A stretch of DNA of 8,861 nt from Comamonadaceae bacterium (lineage in GTDB: Bacteria > Pseudomonadota > Gammaproteobacteria > Burkholderiales > Burkholderiaceae_C): positions 1-8,861 of the forward strand of contig CANBQX010000077.1 of the NCBI GenBank assembly GCA_947371775.1, read 5' to 3'. A program made the translations under genes and the position numbers. Numbering within the stretch: position 1 is the first letter of the stretch; each line of letters starts with the position of its first letter. Of the stretch, positions 5,895 through 8,861 are shown piece by piece. Below the pieces are notes generated by a model. It ran no database searches. It saw only the letters and a program-made list of their open reading frames with translations, and had not been told where the DNA came from.

Positions 5895-5900
5895 GGCTTG

Positions 5901-7037
5901 TTAGCGCATCAGCACCAGGTTGTCCCGGTGCAGCATTTCCGGCTCGGCGGCGTAGCCCAGCAATGCCTCGAATTCCGACGACGGCTTGCGGCACAGCAGC
6001 CGGGCCTCGGCGCTTGAATAGTTGGCCAGCCCACGAGCGATTTCCTGACCGCTGGGGTCGCGCACCGCAATCACCTCGCCGCGCGAAAATTCGCCCTCCA
6101 CCTGCACCATGCCAATCGGCAAAAGGCTTTTGCCTTCGTCGCGCACTTTGGCAGCGGCCCCCGCATCGACCACCACGGCGCCACGCATTTGCAGGTGGTC
6201 AGCCATCCACTGCTTGCGCGCCTGGGTTTTCTGTGTGGGTGCCACCAGCAGCGTGCCAATGGCTTCACCCTGGCTCAGGCGAATCAAGGCGTCCGGTTCG
6301 CGGCCCCAGGCAATCACCGTAGACGCGCCCGAACCTGCGGCGCGCTTGGCTGCCAAAATTTTGGTGATCATGCCGCCACGCCCCAGGCTGCTGCCCGCGC
6401 CACCAGCCATCACTTCCAGCGCCGCGTCACCGGCCTGGGCTTGGTGCACAAACTCGGCATGGGCGTCCTTGCGCGGATCGGCGGTGAACAGGCCTTTTTG
6501 GTCGGTCAGAATCACCAGCGCATCGGCTTCCACCAGGTTGGCCACCAAGGCACCCAAGGTGTCGTTGTCGCCGAACTTGATCTCGTCGTTGACCACCGTG
6601 TCGTTCTCGTTGATCACGGGCACCACGCCCAGCTTGAGCAAGGTCAGCAGCGTGGAGCGGGCGTTGAGGTAGCGCTCTCGGTCGGCCAAATCGGCATGGG
6701 TGAGCAGCACCTGCGCACTACCCAAGCCGCTTTCGCGCAGTTTGGTTTCGTACATCTGCGCCAGCCCCATTTGGCCTACGGCGGCGGCGGCTTGCAGTTC
6801 GTGAATTGCGCTGGGACGGGTAGTCCAGCCCAGGCGCTTCATGCCTTCGGCAATCGCGCCGCTGGACACCATGATGATCTCTACGCCAGAGCGCACCAAC
6901 AGCGCCATCTGACGGCACCATTCGCCGATGGCCGCTTCGTCCAGGCCCCGACCTTCGTTGGTAACCAGGCTGGAGCCCACTTTGACCACGACACGCCGGG
7001 CATCGCGCAGCACAGTAGAAGGTGTGGGGTTCGTCAT
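5901..7037 (-). CDS. proB: Glutamate 5-kinase
   Basis: ProB phosphorylates L-glutamate to gamma-glutamyl phosphate, the first and usually proline-inhibited step of proline synthesis. The 378-residue product is the two-domain form. The amino-acid kinase domain (about 13-265) shows VVVKVGSSLVT (16-26), MVSSGAIAEG (56-65), VINENDTV (141-148), FGDNDTLGALVA (155-166) and LTDQKGLFTADPR (177-189). The PUA domain (about 286-368) contains LPIGMVQVEGEFSRGE (306-321) and ARGLANYSS (334-342). It follows obgE by 26 bases on the same strand, an order common in betaproteobacteria. The ATG at 7035-7037 has no recognisable ribosome binding site, so translation may depend on readthrough from obgE. proA, whose product acts next in the pathway, is not in the window. 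Confidence 0.97.
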   Translation of the reverse strand: MTNPTPSTVLRDARRVVVKVGSSLVTNEGRGLDEAAIGEWCRQMALLVRSGVEIIMVSSGAIAEGMKRLGWTTRPSAIHELQAAAAVGQMGLAQMYETKLRESGLGSAQVLLTHADLADRERYLNARSTLLTLLKLGVVPVINENDTVVNDEIKFGDNDTLGALVANLVEADALVILTDQKGLFTADPRKDAHAEFVHQAQAGDAALEVMAGGAGSSLGRGGMITKILAAKRAAGSGASTVIAWGREPDALIRLSQGEAIGTLLVAPTQKTQARKQWMADHLQMRGAVVVDAGAAAKVRDEGKSLLPIGMVQVEGEFSRGEVIAVRDPSGQEIARGLANYSSAEARLLCRKPSSEFEALLGYAAEPEMLHRDNLVLMR

Positions 7038-7063
7038 TGCAGAAACGATGTCGGAGCGCTGCG

Positions 7064-8155
7064 TTACTCAGCCGCGTCGTCTGCGCCTGCTTGCGGCAGG
7101 TTCAAAAAGCGGGGATCTTCTTCCACAAAGGGCTGCTCGGCCGCTTGCTGCGCTTTGACGTGCTTGTAAATTTCTTTGACCAAAGGCTCGCAGCCCTCGC
7201 GGGTGAGCGCGGAGATTTCAAACACCGGGCCTTTGAATTTGAAACGTTTGACAAAGTCTTTGATGAGCGCGGCCCGGTCTTCGGAGGCGACCATGTCGAG
7301 CTTGTTGAGCACCAACCAGCGCGGCTTTTTGTACAAGCCATCGTCGTACTTCTTGAGTTCGTTGACGATGGCCTTGGCCTGCGCCACGGTGTCCACGCCC
7401 TCGTCAAAGGGTGCAACGTCCACAATATGCAAGAGCAAGCGCGTGCGCTGCAAATGGCGCAAAAACAAATGGCCCAGCCCGGCGCCTTCGGACGCGCCCT
7501 CGATCAATCCCGGCAAATCGGCCACCACAAAGCTCTGCTCCGGACCGACGCGAACCACCCCCAAATTGGGGTGCAAGGTGGTAAATGGATAGTCCGCAAT
7601 GCGCGGGCGAGCATTGGAAATGGCGGTAATGAAGGTGGACTTGCCCGCATTGGGCATGCCCAAGAGGCCGACGTCGGCCAGCACCTTAAGTTCAAGCTTG
7701 AGGTTCTTTTTCTCGCCAGGCCAGCCTGGCGTTTTTTGCCGGGGCGCGCGATTGATGGCGCTCTTGAAACGCAAATTACCGAAACCACCGTCGCCGCCTT
7801 TGGCAATCGTAATCACCTCGCCGGGCACCAGCAGCTCGTACAGCACTTCGCCGGTTTCTGCGTCGGTGATGATGGTGCCCACCGGCATTTTGAGGGTGAT
7901 GTCGTCCCCGGCAGCGCCAAACATGTCCGAACCCATACCGTGTTCGCCGCGCTTGGCGTCGTGGCGGCGCGAGAAGCGGTAGTCCACCAGCGTGTTCAGG
8001 TTGGAGTCTGCGACAGCAAAGACGTGGCCACCGCGGCCGCCGTCGCCGCCATTGGGGCCACCGAATTCTTTGTATTTCTCATGCCGGAACGAGACGCAGC
8101 CAGCGCCACCGTCTCCGGCAGAGATGTCGATATAGGCTTCGTCTACGAACTTCAT
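7064..8155 (-). CDS. obgE: Obg-family GTPase (50S assembly)
   Basis: ObgE (CgtA) is an essential GTPase that binds the 50S subunit, acts late in its assembly, and is linked to ppGpp signalling and chromosome segregation. The 363-residue product has the glycine-rich Obg fold (1-158; GDGGAGCVSFRHEKY at 14-28, GGPNGGDGGRGG at 32-43) and a G domain. The GTP-binding motifs are G1 GMPNAGKS (166-173), switch I threonines in YPFTTLHPNLG (189-199), G3 DLPG (213-216), G4 NKLD (284-287) and G5 SAL (315-317). The end is a short acidic tail (GADDAAE) without the long C-terminal domain of some families. The ATG at 8153-8155 is preceded by an A-rich stretch with no Shine-Dalgarno match. An intrinsic terminator separates it from rpmA, so it may have its own promoter; TATAGA at 8172-8167 is a possible -10 box without a good -35. 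It is followed by proB. Confidence 0.97.
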   Translation of the reverse strand: MKFVDEAYIDISAGDGGAGCVSFRHEKYKEFGGPNGGDGGRGGHVFAVADSNLNTLVDYRFSRRHDAKRGEHGMGSDMFGAAGDDITLKMPVGTIITDAETGEVLYELLVPGEVITIAKGGDGGFGNLRFKSAINRAPRQKTPGWPGEKKNLKLELKVLADVGLLGMPNAGKSTFITAISNARPRIADYPFTTLHPNLGVVRVGPEQSFVVADLPGLIEGASEGAGLGHLFLRHLQRTRLLLHIVDVAPFDEGVDTVAQAKAIVNELKKYDDGLYKKPRWLVLNKLDMVASEDRAALIKDFVKRFKFKGPVFEISALTREGCEPLVKEIYKHVKAQQAAEQPFVEEDPRFLNLPQAGADDAAE

Positions 8156-8171
8156 GATTTTTTCGATCTAT

Positions 8172-8208
8172 AAATAAAAAACCCCGCGCTGGATCAGCGC
8201 AGGGTTTT
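8172..8208 (-). terminator. Intrinsic terminator between rpmA and obgE
   Basis: A strong hairpin: AAAACCC (8178-8184) pairs with GGGTTTT (8202-8208), and GCGCTG (8186-8191) with CAGCGC (8195-8200), with one C/A mismatch between the blocks and a 3-base loop. On the minus strand it is followed by the run TTTTTTATTTA, as expected of a Rho-independent terminator after rpmA (stop 20 bases upstream). The plus-strand tail is only TTTT, so it would act weakly in that direction. It lies inside what is often drawn as a single rplU-rpmA-obgE operon. Confidence 0.85.
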
Positions 8209-8227
8209 GCGGGAGCCGCGCTGCAGT

Positions 8228-8488
8228 TTACGCCGCAGCGGTCACGCTCACCGTTTGCTTGTTCAATGCGCCTTTGGTGGCAAACGACACGTGGCCGTCA
8301 ACCAAAGCGAACAAGGTGTGGTCTTTGCCGATGCCGACATTGGTTCCGGGGTGGAACTTGGTGCCGCGCTGGCGAACGATGATGGCGCCAGCAGTGATCA
8401 ACTCACCACCAAACGATTTCACACCGAGCATTTTGGGCTTGGAATCGCGCCCGTTTCGCGTAGAGCCGCCGCCTTTTTTCTGTGCCAT
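8228..8488 (-). CDS. rpmA: 50S ribosomal protein L27
   Basis: L27 is a component of the 50S subunit whose flexible N-terminus reaches the peptidyl transferase centre and helps stabilise tRNA there. The 86-residue protein is the usual size, and the N-terminal AQKKGGGSTRNGRDS is intact, without the cleaved extension found in Firmicutes. IVRQRGTKFHPGTNVGIGKD (37-56) is the conserved core. The ATG at 8486-8488 has AAAGGA 8 bases upstream, overlapping the rplU stop codon (12-base gap), so it is likely cotranscribed and coupled with rplU. A terminator hairpin follows 20 bases after the stop. Confidence 0.98.
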   Translation of the reverse strand: MAQKKGGGSTRNGRDSKPKMLGVKSFGGELITAGAIIVRQRGTKFHPGTNVGIGKDHTLFALVDGHVSFATKGALNKQTVSVTAAA

Positions 8489-8500
8489 GACCTGTGTCCT

Positions 8501-8812
8501 TTAAGCAACAATTGCGCCGATTTGCAGTTCGGTGAACTGCTGGCGGTGCCCTTGGCGTTTTTGGTAATGCTTGCGACGACGCATTTTGAAAATGCGCACC
8601 TTGTCGTGCTTGCCATGTGACAAAACCGTCACCGTGACAGTTGCGCCGGACACCAAGGGTGTGCCTACTTTCAGTTCTGCGCCGTTGCCGACCGCCAAAA
8701 CTTCGTTAAACACAATCTCTTGGCCTACATCCGCAGCAATCTGTTCTACTTTAATTTTTTCGCCAGCCGCAACCCGATATTGCTTGCCGCCGGTTTTTAT
8801 GACCGCGTACAT
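8501..8812 (-). CDS. rplU: 50S ribosomal protein L21
   Basis: L21 binds 23S rRNA early in 50S assembly. The 103-residue product equals the usual length. MYAVIKTGGKQYRV at the start and the basic C-terminal RNA-binding stretch FKMRRRKHYQKRQGHRQQ (80-97) are family signatures. The frame extends 9 codons further upstream, but the ATG at 8810-8812 matches the family start and has GAGG 5 bases upstream. It is the first gene of the rplU-rpmA pair. The 49 bases left before the window edge hold the binding site but no promoter I trust; the promoter and any leader RNA probably lie outside. Confidence 0.98.
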   Translation of the reverse strand: MYAVIKTGGKQYRVAAGEKIKVEQIAADVGQEIVFNEVLAVGNGAELKVGTPLVSGATVTVTVLSHGKHDKVRIFKMRRRKHYQKRQGHRQQFTELQIGAIVA

Positions 8813-8861
8813 ATTGACCTCTTCGATTATCGATTCCACGGACGAATTTCCGCAGAGCCCG

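Noticed and set aside
6189..8173. Long plus-strand open frames (326 and 383 codons) opposite proB and obgE
   Set aside because: Both are antisense shadows of well-identified genes, with no ribosome binding site or recognisable domain.
8826..8831. GATAAT (minus strand) as the rplU -10 box
   Set aside because: Transcription would begin inside the rplU ribosome binding site, leaving it non-functional. The promoter is probably beyond the window edge.
1..8861. Mobile elements, CRISPR arrays, tRNA genes, defence or toxin genes
   Set aside because: I searched by eye on both strands and found none. Nearly all the sequence is covered by recognised housekeeping genes.

Overview
The window is an ordinary housekeeping stretch of a GC-rich betaproteobacterial chromosome. 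It is most likely from order Burkholderiales, and the protein sequences look like family Comamonadaceae (Rhodoferax, Polaromonas or Curvibacter relatives). This rests on the gene order rplU-rpmA-obgE-proB with rppH and proS beside it, which I know from that group, and on protein character; no database search was possible. I saw no mobile element, CRISPR array, tRNA or rRNA, and no sign of foreign DNA. I did not find an undescribed system.

Layout from left to right. Positions 1-1895 hold a thiamine salvage operon on the minus strand: a promoter, a TPP riboswitch, thiM, thiE and the 5' part of thiD, which runs off the left edge. Positions 1939-2415 hold slyD (minus), a metal-binding peptidyl-prolyl isomerase. 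A 152-base divergent spacer separates it from a plus-strand monothiol glutaredoxin, grxD (2568-2897). Positions 2910-5314 hold a minus-strand pair, proS followed 8 bases later by a small exported lytic transglycosylase. A 103-base divergent spacer leads to rppH (5418-5894, plus). Positions 5901-8812 hold the minus-strand ribosome/GTPase/proline group, transcribed as rplU, rpmA, a terminator hairpin, obgE and proB.

How the genes fit together. ThiM, ThiE and ThiD salvage the thiazole and pyrimidine halves of thiamine and join them, and the riboswitch should shut this off when thiamine pyrophosphate is plentiful. RplU and RpmA are 50S proteins, and ObgE is a GTPase acting in late 50S assembly. 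ProS charges tRNA-Pro and ProB commits glutamate to proline synthesis. RppH removes pyrophosphate from mRNA 5' ends. SlyD and Grx4 both handle metals (nickel delivery and Fe-S transfer).

The points most worth checking are the riboswitch expression platform, the twin-arginine-like signal on the lytic transglycosylase, the terminator inside the rpmA-obgE interval, the short RppH C-terminus, and two tightly convergent gene ends with no visible terminator. All start sites were chosen by reading homology and ribosome binding sites by eye. Every intergenic gap is shorter than 300 bases, and the larger ones are described in the entries.
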